Shown here: one piece after another, positions 1 through 15,146 of the stretch
How the letters are laid out: each line of letters begins with the position of its first letter
How positions within the stretch are numbered: the first letter of the stretch is position 1
Made by a program: the position numbers and the translations under genes
Assembly: GCA_035041965.1 (NCBI GenBank)
Contig: JAPYMA010003068.1
Location: 98,374 to 162,373 of the forward strand
Origin: Anisakis pegreffii
Taxonomy: Eukaryota > Nematoda > Chromadorea > Rhabditida > Anisakidae
Direction: 5' to 3'
Length of the DNA stretch: 64,000 nt
The notes under the pieces: generated by a model
What the model saw: only the letters and a program-made list of their open reading frames with translations
Told to the model about the DNA's origin: nothing
Databases searched by the model: none

Positions 1-257
1 TCGTCAAATTCGATTCGAGGATTCTTATCCGATAGTGTGTTCAAGGGTCCAGAATCGTCAAGGAATACTGTATTTCGCAGGGATCAACGTCGGAAAGGGA
101 AGTGATAAGTGATATTGTCTTTCCTTTTCTGTGAAATTGTTACTGTGAAATCCTATCCTTTTAGAAATTCATCAGATTTACTCCCTCACCAGAGGCGAGT
201 AAATACAACCACCTTTTAAGTTAATACCAAGTTGGAGGCCATTCATCATCCAATAGC

Positions 258-321
258 ATGCAGTGGACGGCCGTTCTTCTTATGATCGCCATCCCCATGT
301 GGGCGAACCTTTCGGTTGAAG
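258..321 (+). CDS. First exon of a predicted secreted protein (partial gene)
   Basis: The ATG at 258 opens 21 codons plus one base, encoding a typical signal peptide: start MQW, a hydrophobic core AVLLMIAIPMWA, then a polar NLSVEG. It ends exactly at a strong GTGAGT donor (322), so the exon ends in phase 1. I could not identify the next exon; nothing in the following 4 kb gives a convincing continuation, so the product and family are unknown. The gene at 4660 has the same plan (short signal-peptide exon, phase-1 end, GTGAGT donor). Entry into the secretory pathway is an inference from the leader alone. Confidence 0.4.
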
Positions 322-3300
322 GTGAGTGATGAGCAGCGCGATTTTTGACGTTTCAAATATAGTCTTCAGTGACAATATGTTATGACAACCAAGTTTGCGA
401 GCTGATCACGTTTTTAAGGGTGTCGTGATGAGGAAAATGAGAATATCGGTATCGTCACTGAGCGACCCCTCTTCGCAGCGATTCTTCGTGGCCCGTGATC
501 ACTGAGGATGATTTACAAAGAATGATGGGAGGCACACCATTTAATCGAATGCACTTTGATATTAAACATGCAAAGAACGATCGGTTTATGACAAAAACAA
601 ATGAGGTATTAAGTGCGAAAGTTTTTATATGAACTTGAAACCTTTGACAACAGATTATCATCGGTATATCATTTGTACTAAGGGCTTTTTTGGGTTTAGG
701 CTGCCCAATATGTCCATATACACCAGCATGGAGGCTTAGATATCATTGCATACGGCGTCGAAAGGCGTGCTTATCCAATATCGTCAGGTATTTGAGGCTA
801 CATTGAAACTCTTTTTTCATGTAACACTGAACCAGGAATAATATCATTCGATCATGCATTCATGATTTTGATTAATGAGGCTTGAGAATTCAGCCTTGTT
901 CAACGCGATGAATAATTTGAAGAGAAAACAATTCTAGGTCTGCGCCGAGGCACACTTTAATGCTCATCGAGCAGTAGTGACTGACGTGATTTCGATGGTT
1001 ACGCATGGATCAAACAAGCATGGAAGAGCGAATTAACCTTTGTGACCTTAATATTACCTTTCTTATTTCTTTTACGCCGAAAAAATGTTACGCCACAATC
1101 GAATTAAGGTATTGAACAGTTTTTAATGTCATGTCATTTACGAACTTTCACCTATAATATCTTATCTTGTTGTTGACAAACGTGGTTATACTTTTTGAGG
1201 TAATAAACTCAACTTTACATTGCTACTCACTTTTCTAGCAGTCGGTCATAATAATTTGTTGCTGTTTATGAGAAAATCAAAATAGAACAAATATAGGATA
1301 ACAATGAACAAATGAAACAAATTGAAAACAATTGAGTAAGTCGTAAACTGGCTGCTGCTGCTTCCCACGACCGTGGTTTCGATAAATGATTCCTCAGTAG
1401 GACTGATCGACGTCCACCGATGAAAGATATATGAAAGCCTCTGTTCTGGGCGAGAATCCGAATAGATTACAGTGGTAGTGATTTAGTCGGTGATGAGATT
1501 GAACGGATATGAAGGATGATGTTGGGATAAGCCGGTGATCACTTGTTCATTGTTTACGGTTTCTTGTATGTCTCTCTATAGTGCTTGGTATATCGTGTGT
1601 TCTCTGGCCACCATTGGCAATTCGTAACAATTGTTTCGTAATCAGCTAATCTCAATGACTACATAAGTAGCTCAGTGTACTTATATCAGTTCTCTATATT
1701 AGTCAATTAGTGTGTTACACGTATATCCAGTGTTGTTGTTGTGTATGAGCCATCATCGGCATCTTCCGTCACTCAACCGTCAGTGTATCTTCACTCAACT
1801 CAACCATTATTATTGTCTTTATTTATTGTGTGGATAAAATATATTACTAATCGTCGCCTTCGCACCAGCAACACAACTAACATCACATACAGTGCCGATC
1901 AGCAACACAAACAGGATATAGATTGAAGATTTTTTAAAATTTGCGACCAGTTCATTAAACATACAATTGATACATGATCACTAAGCGACCAATTCCAAAC
2001 TGAGGTTGGGTCATAAGAACAACTTTGTTCATAATGATGATAACGAAACTTCACTATTCACTAAGTTTCGTTTAATAGCGAATTCACGATTCTTCTACTA
2101 TCATAGATACTCGAATTATAACAGTGCTTCAACATTCAGTTCTCTCGCTTCAAATTTGGTTCAGCTGCAACAACCTCAAACTTGAGTAAATAAATTGAAG
2201 TCGAGATCGGCACTCTCGACAAGTGCATAATAATGAAGCGTATTTGAGAAGCGATCGGTGAATAGTTAGTGAGTAACAATGCTTTCGAAAAATCATAGAA
2301 ATCTGAGATGCCCTGAGATGTGTTGGTGATAGTGAGCAGCCTTTGTAGGCTAAAAGTAACATTATGAATAATCGATTTGCCTTACAATGATACTTATATA
2401 CCAATCATCAGAAAAAAATTTGTGGTATAAGTTGTATACAGATCGTGATTATGATACAGTAACAATTTCAAAACACCAAACATTTCTGACCAAATTGTTT
2501 TACTTATGATTAGATAAAGCCATTCTTTTGTTACAATGCAATCAACAAGTATATCATTTATATTCACATAATGCTATCGGACATTACATAGTTGCATTTC
2601 TTAAAATAAATAGTTGCTCGTCGTCCCATACATTATCTTCTTTCTTATGCATTTAACTGATACATTATTTGCTTTGTTATAACAATCGAAAATTACGATA
2701 GACACATCATAATAATATAACAATCGAATAGTATAGCAAATCATAATAATCTAGCAAGTCATCATCTTATTGAACAAGAAAATTATTGAACGATTTACTT
2801 CGCGACAGCGATCGCGACACTCCTGACGAAATGCGAAAAGGAGGAAGAATTTGCCTTGCTTAGATTTACGGGATCATATTGAAGGAATTAAATGCGTTCT
2901 TCATGAGGTACTCCATATTTTACGGAGAATTCCATTCGAGTTTGATGACCTCAACGCAGAAAACACAATTACAGAATAGTATTGCTGGCAAATTAGCCAC
3001 CCTATACCACGTCAGGATCGCACAAATTCTATTCAAAATAATTGTATCCAATGGGCTGACGTAAATAAATAAGGCTGATAATCTGTTCCCGATTTCGACT
3101 ATACAGGAATATTTCGCGATACAATAACTCCTTGCTGCTCAGTTCATAATCCATACTGCAGTATTCATAAAAAACCTCCAGGGCATCTCCGTTCATCAAC
3201 ACTTCCTATGACATTCCCTAGTCAAATAATGACAGAAAGAGCATGATCATTGAGTGCGTTGCTGCAGTTTTTGTATTCTCGTAGCTGCCCGCAGTAACTA

Positions 3301-4129
3301 GCGCGGAAACTTTCTTGGAACTGCTTGAATGTGAGTTGCCGGATCTTCTGAAAGGCTGCACGAACCAGTCGCTATTGTTAGGGGCGTTTCATTCGACGAT
3401 CGACAGAGCCATGAAATTTTTGGCATAGGTAATAGGATGGATGCTCCACGATAACCGCAAGCATCATTCTCGGGATCGACATCGCGACTCAAAACTCACG
3501 ATCCGAGATTATCAGGATACCGTGCAAACACTACTAGGGTTAGCACGAGATCCCAGAAAACTGACGCGGGATTCATTTCCGGAAAATCTCCAGATTTCAG
3601 GATCAGATAAAAACAAGTAATTTAGCATGAATTTGGTACTACACTCATTTCTGACGTTCCCGAGAACTGATCGCATCGCAAATAACACACGGATAATTCT
3701 GAAGGGATGATGTGATTCGCATTCCTTGAGCTCATCGTTCAATTCGGCTCCCTCTGAGCAGTGATACATATTTTGAAAAAAACTGACACATTTCCGGCTT
3801 CGCGTTTTTCAAATGTTCTGATCACGCTCCAGTCCCAGTTCCGAATTTTTTGTTTTCTTACGCTGGTTTAGGCTCTGAATGAAAATTTTTTAGAATTTCG
3901 CCTCCGATCTCAACTCCGGCTCCGATTATCCGATTGCTCGAAGCAAACATTTAGCAACCAAATCGATTCATGCAATTTTCATGTAGAATTTTCAAACACT
4001 GAAATTCACATCTAGCGCTCCTTTGCATAAAATGTATTCAATCAGCAAATATAACTGTCTAACACCACCAAAACATCATTTTTGCTAGTGGGTTGGTGGA
4101 TGTGTTTTGCATTTGAAAAATTGAAGAAT
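322..4129. other. No recognisable gene; AT-rich sequence
   Basis: Only short chance reading frames occur here, none with a recognisable motif, and downstream exons of the gene starting at 258 could be hidden in this stretch. Positions 3500-3900 are slightly richer in GC and repetitive in feel (several GATCCC/TCCGA words), possibly an old transposon, but I could not define ends. Confidence 0.4.
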
Positions 4130-4400
4130 CATCATTATCAGATGTGTAGAGTCAGATTGCTGTTGACAGCGCCTCGCCATCACTATCACTTCATATTGCA
4201 CCCGTTTTGCAGTCACCTTAGCTTTATTATCAGATCGTGTCATTCTGAACAGAAACAAGCACTTCTATTCGCAGATATTAATGTAGTGTATCGGAGCAGA
4301 GACAACAACAGAATTCCACTCAGTCGTTAAAAACAGCGCCTGTTTGTTCAGAAAAGCGTTGTGCTGACGAAACAAGCTCAATTTCACTCGACAACATTTC
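4130..4400 (+). repeat. Dispersed repeat R2, degenerate copy
   Basis: This block shares a mosaic of words with 9100-9290 (same strand) and with the reverse complement of 7204-7400. The best shared words are ATATTGCACC, AGATCGTGTCATTC, ATTCGCAG/ATTTGCAG and CTGTTTGTTCAGAAAAG. Similarity is clear but interrupted, so this is an old member of the family. No terminal repeats or coding capacity are evident. Confidence 0.5.
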
Positions 4401-4659
4401 AGACCGATATGGTCACAAGTCTGTCTGATCGAATGAGCAAAATAATGCTATACAACAAGTTCGAATCATCAGCGAAAGAAACGATACAAAAAATTTTAGT
4501 GGTAGCAAAACCATGACAACATTGGGACATGGATGTCGCTATAACGGGAGAAAACGGCGATGACAACGATTTCGTTTTGTTCATTACAATACGCCTGAAA
4601 TTGCACATAAAAGCACAACACATGTACATCATAACCAAAACGTATTGTCATTCGACGTG

Positions 4660-5035
4660 ATGCAGCGGAGCTTCGTAATTTTCCTGATTCTGCTTCATGC
4701 TTCGTTATCTCTGTATATAGGTGAGTTCATTGATTGAATCACTTTCGGTATTTTTTAAGTATCAATATGCTCTCATAATCTTTAGATTTCTGAGCTATCT
4801 GATATCAACGTTAGCGTCCGTTGTTCTTGGCGATGCTGAATGTTGAAACTAGAATTGTTAAATGGTCGGGAGAATTTGTCTAGTGAATTGTTACAATCTT
4901 TCGAAGAATTGTTTGAATGTTTCCAGTGAAACTTTGTGAAACTACTGCTCCCTGATCACATAATTATTTTAGATCCTGCTCCAACAATAACGACAACGAC
5001 GGAAAGTGCCGGTGGTTCGGATTATGTGGTTAGAG
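4660..5035 (+). CDS. Predicted secreted protein, first two exons (partial gene)
   Basis: Exon 1 (4660-4720) starts MQRSFVIFLILLHASLSLYI, a clear signal peptide, and ends in phase 1 at GTGAGT. After a ~250-base intron, exon 2 (4973-5035) follows a TATTTTAG acceptor and continues the frame as DPAPTITTTTESAGGSDYVV, then ends in phase 1 at a GTAGGA donor. The threonine-rich stretch right after the leader would be a likely O-glycosylated linker. Later exons could not be assigned. The product is unrecognised; secretion is inferred from the leader. It resembles the exon at 258 in plan but not obviously in sequence. Confidence 0.45.
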
Positions 5036-6929
5036 GTAGGACTCGTTCGTAATTGTTTGATGCATAGAAAAATTTTTAGCCGAACATGTTTCCTGCTGAT
5101 GAGCTACTTTAGAACTGCTTGCTAAATGCTCAGACCTCGATCGTGAATTCCTAGCTACGGTTGTTCTTCGCCCATCAACAAGAGTACCACATAACTGAAC
5201 CTACCAATAGAAGGTTGAACATACGAAAAGTTCATTCGAATAAGCGAAACGCTAATATGTGACGAAATTGGTCGCGTGATCGCGAGCATCGATTCCTACT
5301 CTCCGTAGGCAAGTAAAAAGTTTTATCGAAACCGTCAAGCAACAGCCTGTGACCGGCGCGATAGTTTTTTTTAATTCCGGAAAGCGCAGCGGTGCAAATT
5401 TTCGAACTAAACCAATGATTTAACAAATAGAGAGGTGGAACTCAACCTGGAGTTGAAAATAGAAAATTACGGGGTTGAAGATAAAGGTGAAAAACAAAAA
5501 TATCTAGCCGGAGTTGATTCAGTTGTTATTTTAAACTAGTCATCACTAATGGCGATTCTTCAGCACTTGAATTCCGTTTGGAAATGAGATTAAGAGATTT
5601 GTAGGGAAAGTTGTACCTCATGAAAACCCAACCGAATTTCAGTTCCCATCGAATGCGTGAGGATTCTTCAAGAATGCCGACCCGGTTGTATGCTAGCAAG
5701 GACTGCGAATGAACCGTGTTGGACAAAAGCGGATTGTGATAATCATTACCAAAGTTGCATATCAAGACATTCACTTCAATTTCTAATCGATGCTCTACAA
5801 CCCATTTTGGTGGCACAAGTTTTTTGAAAAGATCGAATTTCGCCAAATCATTCGACATTTTTGTGTTTTTAACGTTTCAAATAAACTGGAGCACGCGATA
5901 ATGAGTTTTCAAAATGAACCGACGTTATATTGCTGACCAGTGGAGGGATGTTAGCGAACTACGAATTATACTATTGTGGGAATTTCGTACTGATGTTATC
6001 AGGCTGATTGAAACGTTCCTTCTTGAATGATGATCACTTTAATTTCTTAGAGTTGTATTGTTTGCTTCCTGATCTTAACTCCGAATAAAGAATCTGTTGA
6101 CTGTCGGTCTCTGCTGCCACCCTGATAGCTTTACACATCTTTGGTATTGCGAGAAAGAAATGAAGAAAAGAGCCTCAGGTTAAGGTATGTTGGGAGTATT
6201 TCGGAATAATAGTTCATTGCGTTTCAACTCCCTCCATCTGGTTCAAATTCGAGGTGTGTTTCGTGTGCCATCTTCTGAACATTTCTACTATCAGTACGGT
6301 TCTCATTCCATTGCAGTCATTTTACTCCACTCACGAGTTTACAGTCACATCATCATAACTAATCCCGTTCGGTATTTAAGCTGACGGTAATAAGTATCAT
6401 TAGAGGATGACATCAAAATGTTGATAGTGATACTCGATGATCGGTTGACGGAAGCATCAACGTGGCATTTTGTTCAGCGCAATGATGTCGTCTATCATTG
6501 TTTTAAATGACTGATGGAACCTGACATAAGCAACCAGCAAAGAATGGCAATTCAGTAAATTTCACGAAACCGCACAACTTGCAGTGCTTCAAACATCATC
6601 AGAATCATACTTGGGTATCCTTCATGTAATATTATGTCAAAGTAACTCGTATTCTAAGTTATGTTAGCATTACCTAACATGATATTGTCAATCGAGATGA
6701 ACAATTTGGTTTGATCCACAAAACCGACGAACTGCTGATGTAATATCACTAACGAAATGACTTTCTTTCATTTCTCTCATAATCGGTATTCATGCAGATA
6801 CGCTCAAAGATTTCGGCACTTTTGCTACATTAAATAAAACAATAATTCGATTTTTACCATCAAATATCATTTTTTTATCCGCATATTTAAAGAACCCTTG
6901 AATTCCATATTGCTAGTTTGATAACAACG
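5036..6929. other. No recognisable gene
   Basis: The longest frame is 110 codons on the minus strand (5526-5858), with no motif or splice context I recognise. A short word near 6430-6470 (GATACTCGATGATC and GACGGAAGCATCAACGTG) recurs at 7389-7426, so the region contains more fragments of the local repeats. Confidence 0.4.
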
Positions 6930-7400
6930 CGGCGTTATTGTTTCTTTTAGCGTTGTCGTATTCCATAACTACGTCCATGATGGAAAAAATTCAGTTGATG
7001 TTTTCATCGTCGTTTTCGTCTCCAATACTATCAGGTCTACCACAATTTTATCTGACTATCACAATTCACAATATTTCCACTGATTTTATCATTCTCTCGC
7101 CGTTGATTCGCGTTTGTGTTATAGGACTCTTTTGCACATTCGATTGGACAACTTTGTGTATATGTCGGTATGAACATAATGTCGAGAGAAATTGAGCACG
7201 TTGTCACCTAGTAGCATCAGTAGAGTACTTTTGCGGACAAACTGACGCCATTTTCAACGATTGCATGAAGCTGTTTTGCTTCGTTACCGATGCAACGTAT
7301 GAAATTGTGCAAATCGAAATGGTGGTGAATTTGTTTAGAATGACACGATCTGAGCCTAAAGCCAAGGTGGTACCACAAGTGTTGAAAACGATACTCGATG
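6930..7400 (-). repeat. Dispersed repeat R2, inverted copy
   Basis: Read on the minus strand, 7400-7204 matches 9107-9290 on the plus strand (shared words AGATCGTGTCATTC, TTTGCA, AAAATGGCGTCAGTTTG). Continuing, 7195-7045 matches 9290-9480 on the same relative strand. The order and orientation of both blocks are kept, so this is a ~450-bp unit. No transposase is encoded. Confidence 0.55.
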
Positions 7401-7411
7401 ATCCGTTGACG

Positions 7412-7645
7412 GAAGCATCAACGTGATTTTCATATTCCATAGCTACATCCGTGATCGAACTCGGTAGTGTCAACGTAATTTCTTAAAGTGACAATAATAA
7501 AGAATGCAGTTAACACAATTACGATAGGATTTGCTCGAAGTAATGTTGATTCACTCATAAAGTACATCTCATCAATACCTCAGAAGCGTGAATCTACTCT
7601 ATCGCGTGGCCTCAATACACAGTATCGTATCCTCATAACATATTT
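7412..7645 (+). repeat. Left copy of a near-identical 234-bp direct repeat
   Basis: This matches 9601-9834 at every position I could compare except one (GATAGG here, GACAGG in the other copy). Similarity stops abruptly on both sides. The other copy lies immediately after the 100-N gap. The near identity contrasts with the decayed sequence around it and points to a recent duplication or an assembly artefact. Confidence 0.85.
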
Positions 7646-7689
7646 GTAAACATCATTCGCATCATTATCAATTCAGCTATCCCTTACAG

Positions 7690-8910
7690 TAATATTTTCA
7701 ATCGTACACATTTCCCTTCCCAAATTAATTTACTTGCTAAGTCTGTTAAGCGTTTTTGGCGGAGGAGAAACCTGATAGGATTAAACCTTTCAAACGACTC
7801 AACCGTAAGCTTCAAAAATCTGTCTATCGTTTCAAATTGAATTATGAAAATAACCTGGCTAAACATACAAACGTTCGAAAATTTTACAAATACACTAATG
7901 ATGTACTGAATTCTAGCGAAGATATAGGCCCACTAAAGTATAATCTCAATAAATTAATTACGGATGACCACTCCTGAGCCCAAATTCTTCAAAACTTCTT
8001 CATTCCAGTTCACAGAGACGATCACGACGAATCTCATCCTGTTTTCTCCCGCTCTATTCCGAGATCCGCATTTCTAGACTACGTAGATATTAATGCAGAA
8101 AAAATAAACAAGATTCTTAAACGGCTACCCAACAGAAATAATACTTCACGCGATGAAATTCCCTACATATTCCATAAAAACACAGCCGACACTATTACTA
8201 CTCCACTTTGTCATATTTTTTGTAGATCTGTGATGACTGGCTCAGTTCTCTTTTGGTGGAAATCAGTAATCATCAGACCTATGCGCAAAACTGGTTCAAT
8301 CATTAATTCGCAAAACTAGCGCCCCATCTCATTAACCTGCTCAATCTCCAAAATTATTGAAAAAATAATTGCATCAGACCTCAGAAACCATGGTCAATAA
8401 GCTGTTCTCCCCATTCCAATATGGTTTTCTCGATAGAAGGTCAACCACAACGGGCCTACTTCGATCGCATCAAAACTGGGTATCTCATTTAGACGAAGGC
8501 GGCTTCATCTATACGATATACTTTGACTGTAAAAAAGCATTTCACTCAGTATCAATACTCAAACTATCATTAAAACTACGAGCATACGGTATACGAGGCT
8601 CGCTATACAATTGGATTCGAGACTTTCTTATGAACCGTTCCCAATCAGTCCAGGTTGGAAACTCCTTCAGTTCGTTGAAATATATTTGCAGTGGTGTTCC
8701 ACAAAATTCCGTCCTAGGACCCCCTCTCTTTCTCATCTTTATCAACGATCACCCGAAGTGCCTACCTCTAGACTCAGCATGTTTCATTTTGCAGACCATG
8801 TTAAAGTTTATACACTTACACCAACAACCTAGAAACCATCTTGACTCCATAAACCTGTGTTCGTCACACTGCCTTTCACCACTTGCTCCAGAAAAGCCTG
8901 ATTAGAATTG
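7690..8910 (+). pseudogene. Decayed non-LTR retrotransposon (LINE) reverse transcriptase
   Basis: Coding remnants lie in at least two frames, broken by stops and shifts. The 7756-7977 segment resembles the linker upstream of a LINE reverse transcriptase (FYKYTND, IGPLKYN, LITDDHS). 7981-8320 continues it with FFIPVH and RPISLTC, broken by stops. 8369-8905 carries the RT palm in order: QYGFLDRRSTTTGLL, the first catalytic-aspartate block YFDCKKAFHSVS (normally DFSKAFDSV) and GVPQNSVLGPPLF (normally GVPQGSVLGP). The second catalytic block FADHVKVY (normally FADDVK) is in another frame near 8784. The lost glycine, the DD-to-DH change and the frame breaks make it inactive. It is CR1/RTE-like in style; the clade is uncertain. 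No endonuclease domain remains. Confidence 0.85.
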
Positions 8911-9089
8911 GTAAGAGCAATCTCAAAAATACACTCAATATTGAAAATCAAGAGCTGACTCCCTCGCCAGATAGTAGTAGATTGTATTGTTCTACATTAT
9001 ACAAATTGACATGCGAATAAAATAATAATTACTTATCATTGCTTCATCAATATCAAGATTTGCTGCTGACATTGTCTAATCGTTTTCAG

Positions 9090-9498
9090 CATTATTCTCA
9101 CTTGGTATTGCACCACTTATGGTCCAACTTTGCCTCAGGCTTAGATCGTGTCATTCAGAATAAAATCACCACTTCCATTTGCAGAATTTCTTGCCCTGCA
9201 TCGGTAATAAAATAAAACAACTCAATACGATCTGTAAAAATGGCGTCAGTTTGTTCAGAAAAGTATTTTGTTGACGCTATTAGGGGATTGCATGCTCTAT
9301 CTCTCTCTATACTACGTTTATACAGCCACAATCACAAGTTAGTGCAATCGAATGATAATCCCATATCACAATTACGAATGAACAGCGATAGAAATAATCC
9401 AACTAAAATTAGTGGTGATATTGTGCATTGCGATATGGCGATAATGTTGTAAATCGATAGTAATTGAATGTTGTAATTGCGACAATGGTGATTTTATT
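9090..9498 (+). repeat. Dispersed repeat R2, plus-strand copy cut by the assembly gap
   Basis: This is the best-preserved R2 copy on the plus strand, containing GCTTAGATCGTGTCATTC, TTTGCAGAATTTC and AAAATGGCGTCAGTTTGTTC, then the block homologous to reverse-complemented 7045-7195. It runs straight into the N gap, so its right end is unknown. Confidence 0.55.
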
Positions 9499-9598
9499 NN
9501 NNNNNNNNNNNNNNNNNNNNNNNNNNNNNNNNNNNNNNNNNNNNNNNNNNNNNNNNNNNNNNNNNNNNNNNNNNNNNNNNNNNNNNNNNNNNNNNNNN
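9499..9598. other. Assembly gap (100 N)
   Basis: This is exactly 100 Ns, the conventional placeholder for a gap of unknown size. It lies between an R2 copy and the right copy of the 234-bp direct repeat, so the gap is repeat-induced. Confidence 1.
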
Positions 9599-9600
9599 CT

Positions 9601-9834
9601 GAAGCATCAACGTGATTTTCATATTCCATAGCTACATCCGTGATCGAACTCGGTAGTGTCAACGTAATTTCTTAAAGTGACAATAATAAAGAATGCAGTT
9701 AACACAATTACGACAGGATTTGCTCGAAGTAATGTTGATTCACTCATAAAGTACATCTCATCAATACCTCAGAAGCGTGAATCTACTCTATCGCGTGGCC
9801 TCAATACACAGTATCGTATCCTCATAACATATTT
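9601..9834 (+). repeat. Right copy of the near-identical 234-bp direct repeat
   Basis: This is the partner of 7412-7645, with one visible substitution. It begins two bases after the N gap, so the true repeat may extend further left into the gap. It is followed by two tandem copies (9841-9868 and 9871-9899) of a ~29-base word containing CGAATAAAATTGAGCATG. Confidence 0.85.
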
Positions 9835-9904
9835 TTATTTTTTTCGAATAAAATTGAGCATGTAATCCATATTTTCGAATAAAATTGAGCATGTAATCCT
9901 CTAT

Positions 9905-10060
9905 TTGTAACGGCAAAATATTTTGCTGACAATGAGCATTTTTAACGATTGCAGAAACTGTTCTCTTTTGGTATCGATTCATTGCATGAAATTCTGCAGA
10001 TCGATATACTTTTGATTTGCTTTTGCCGTTTCCACACGAAATATATGATTTTGAACAGAA
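9905..10060 (-). repeat. Dispersed repeat R2, inverted fragment
   Basis: Reverse-complemented, this contains GCAGAATTTCATGCAATGAA, an AATCGTTAAAAATG word and GTCAGCAAAATATTTTG, matching the R2 segment at 9170-9270. With the plus-strand copy at 9090 it forms a loose inverted pair around the gap. Confidence 0.45.
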
Positions 10061-10872
10061 TTGTGTAATGAACGAGCTATAGATGAAATTCAAGCGTATG
10101 ATGATAGTATAAATGGCTTTGTGAGGTGCGAACCCATTGAGGGATGTTCCTTCAGTGTTTACAGATATTCTTTAACATTTCAACTGTTACAGTGAAGAAT
10201 ATTCACGCAATGAAACGGTCTCAAGAACGGAGCGAATGAAATTTCTATTCCATTCATATGATAGTCTGCATTATTTATCTACTGTAAACTTGTCTTACAT
10301 GTTTACTGGGTTGCACGTCTGTGCGTATAAATTGGCATGTTATCGGTACTTGATCAGTTCGTTATATTCAAGCATACACAATTCAGAATTACCATCAGTA
10401 TTATAACCCTGTTATCATTTTATCTTTTTTCGACGCATTAGACTTTTATCTTCGTTGGAAAGGCTGTCCATTCCCTTCGTTTCCTTCTCCCTGAAGTTAC
10501 TTTCGCTCATCGACCTGAACAATGCTCTACCCTCTCTAAACTGGGATGCCGGAGAATGACTGGAGGTTTCTCGTACTTGCGAGAATTTCTTTATGAGAGC
10601 CGCTGATTGGCCTCGCTGGTTAGTACTTCTGGTTACGGACTGGTTACAGTTGTTGTATTACAGAAGCTGTCTATTTATACGTGCTCTTTTTAGCGTTGTT
10701 TTACATAATCACTTCGTATGTAAATACGCAGTGAACGAATGAACAATTATTTCTAGAGATTTGCGTTTAACGGGTTCATTTGAAGCGACTAGTATCTGAA
10801 GTCCTGATCGCTACTGTCGAATACCATTTTATGTAACCAGTTTATGTCATAGAAATAACGAGATCTTGATAT
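10061..10872. other. No recognisable gene
   Basis: This is an AT-rich spacer without frames of interest, separating the repeat cluster from the beta-tubulin locus. Confidence 0.4.
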
Positions 10873-10970
10873 TTAACTGCCATAAGAATTACTCTCTAAT
10901 TCTGTGAACTCCTTTCCATTCATTCCCTCGTCAATATACAAATACAGAAATGCCTTTCGACGGAGCATCG
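10873..10970 (-). pseudogene. Second copy of the beta-tubulin last exon (relic or alternative terminal exon)
   Basis: The block 10885-11083 is a diverged copy of 12192-12396, the start of tubulin exon 9 plus the end of intron 8. The acceptor is kept (GAAG at 10974-10971), and the frame stays open for 31 codons to a TAA at 10875-10873, reading MLRRKAFLYLYIDEGM then FTELES where the real exon has [16 protein letters not shown] and FTEAES. It begins with the same two-base CG overhang, so exon 8 could splice to it in frame. The resulting tail would lack most of helix H12 and the acidic C-terminus. Loss of conserved residues suggests a relic of a local duplication, but use as an alternative end cannot be excluded. 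Confidence 0.65.
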
Positions 10971-11083
10971 CTTCAAGTTTAATGTGCCCATTATATTGAG
11001 TTGTCATTAAAATTTTTTTTCCAAATAATTAAAGTTACATTAGTAACTGAGTTGTCATTTAGCAAAATGGTATCCGAATAGTT

Positions 11084-12078
11084 GCTCTTTGCTCAAATAA
11101 ATAATGGTGAGAGGGTAATTAACCAACCACGGAAAGCTTCAAAAATCAGCCCACTTAGTTCACATACCCTCATCCTTTACATACCGTAAGCCCAACTATG
11201 AGTCTCATCTTAAGCCAGCGCTTGACTCAAGCACTTGAACCTAAGTTGTTCATTCCGGATGATTTTCGCACTTATCATCGCATTATGGAAGCGTGCTTAG
11301 GGGTCCAATTCCTTCGATATCCCTACGCACGATAGCGATAACTTGGCAACGACTGAATTCGAACCGTTCGCGTACATTGCTAAAAACTTGTTTCGCTGAG
11401 AAGAAATGAATTTATTGAACAAAAGCACACAAAACAAAACGCAATGAATTCAACAATCCAAAAATCGCATGCACCATAAAAATAAACTCCGGTAAGGAAC
11501 AGTCGAATATACATTCAACAAATTGACTGTTGTATACTTAAGATTTCATGAGAATACAATACAGTGACCATAGAAGTAATGTTTTGATATTGAAAAATTT
11601 CATCAATTAGCATCTATCACGAGGAGAAAACAAAATGAAATTATTCAAAAACAATTTGAATTTGTGGTGAATGCAATGATGTCTGGTTGTGAGGTGTTAA
11701 AATAAGAACTAGATGCAAAATACACAAATTTCGGAGGAACGAGTTCTAGAGAATCAACCAAAAGTGTGATAGTTCTTCATTCTTGCAGAGAACTGGAATA
11801 AGCCAACAAATAACATTTCATTTACGTTAATCTTTGTGAAAGAATTGAACTAGGCCCGAGTACGTTATAAACTGATAGCTTATCGACGTAATTAAAGCAG
11901 AGCGCGTATTAAGGTGGTAAATAGAAGAAAGCAGCAAAAGATGAAAACGGTGAAGATCAAGACAAAACAGATCAAAACAATCTGAGGTGAGTGTTAGCTG
12001 TAACGAATCTGTGAAACGATTCAGATAATGAAACCTAGCAACTGAACAACACCATACAAACAATATCAAATGGTAAAA
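11084..12078. other. Beta-tubulin downstream region
   Basis: No gene is seen. This holds the 3' flank of beta-tubulin (minus strand) and presumably its polyadenylation site, plus the spacer to the duplicated exon at 10873. Confidence 0.4.
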
Positions 12079-14841
<2,763 letters not shown>

Positions 14842-15146
14842 TCTCTTGTAAATTCTTCAACGACTCAACTACACTTCGCCTCTTCAACAAACAACAATCA
14901 TTAATGCAAAGATCGATTATCAGAAACACGCGATGTCCGCATATTTCTCCTTTCCTCAACCAACACTCTGCTCTACTAATACCAACTGTAACCATGACCG
15001 ATCGCAGTAATTGATTGTGAAATTTTCTGGGTCCACAAATGCAAATATGAAATTTTTATTAACAACGCAGTGTGAACGCTTGGAGAGCGAAATACTTTGA
15101 TAGGTGTTAGGACTGTTGGCAGATATATTTGAAATGTACTTTGCGT

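Noticed and set aside
5526..5858. 110-codon minus-strand frame considered as a mariner transposase fragment
   Set aside because: No DDE/D motif or other transposase signature can be seen.
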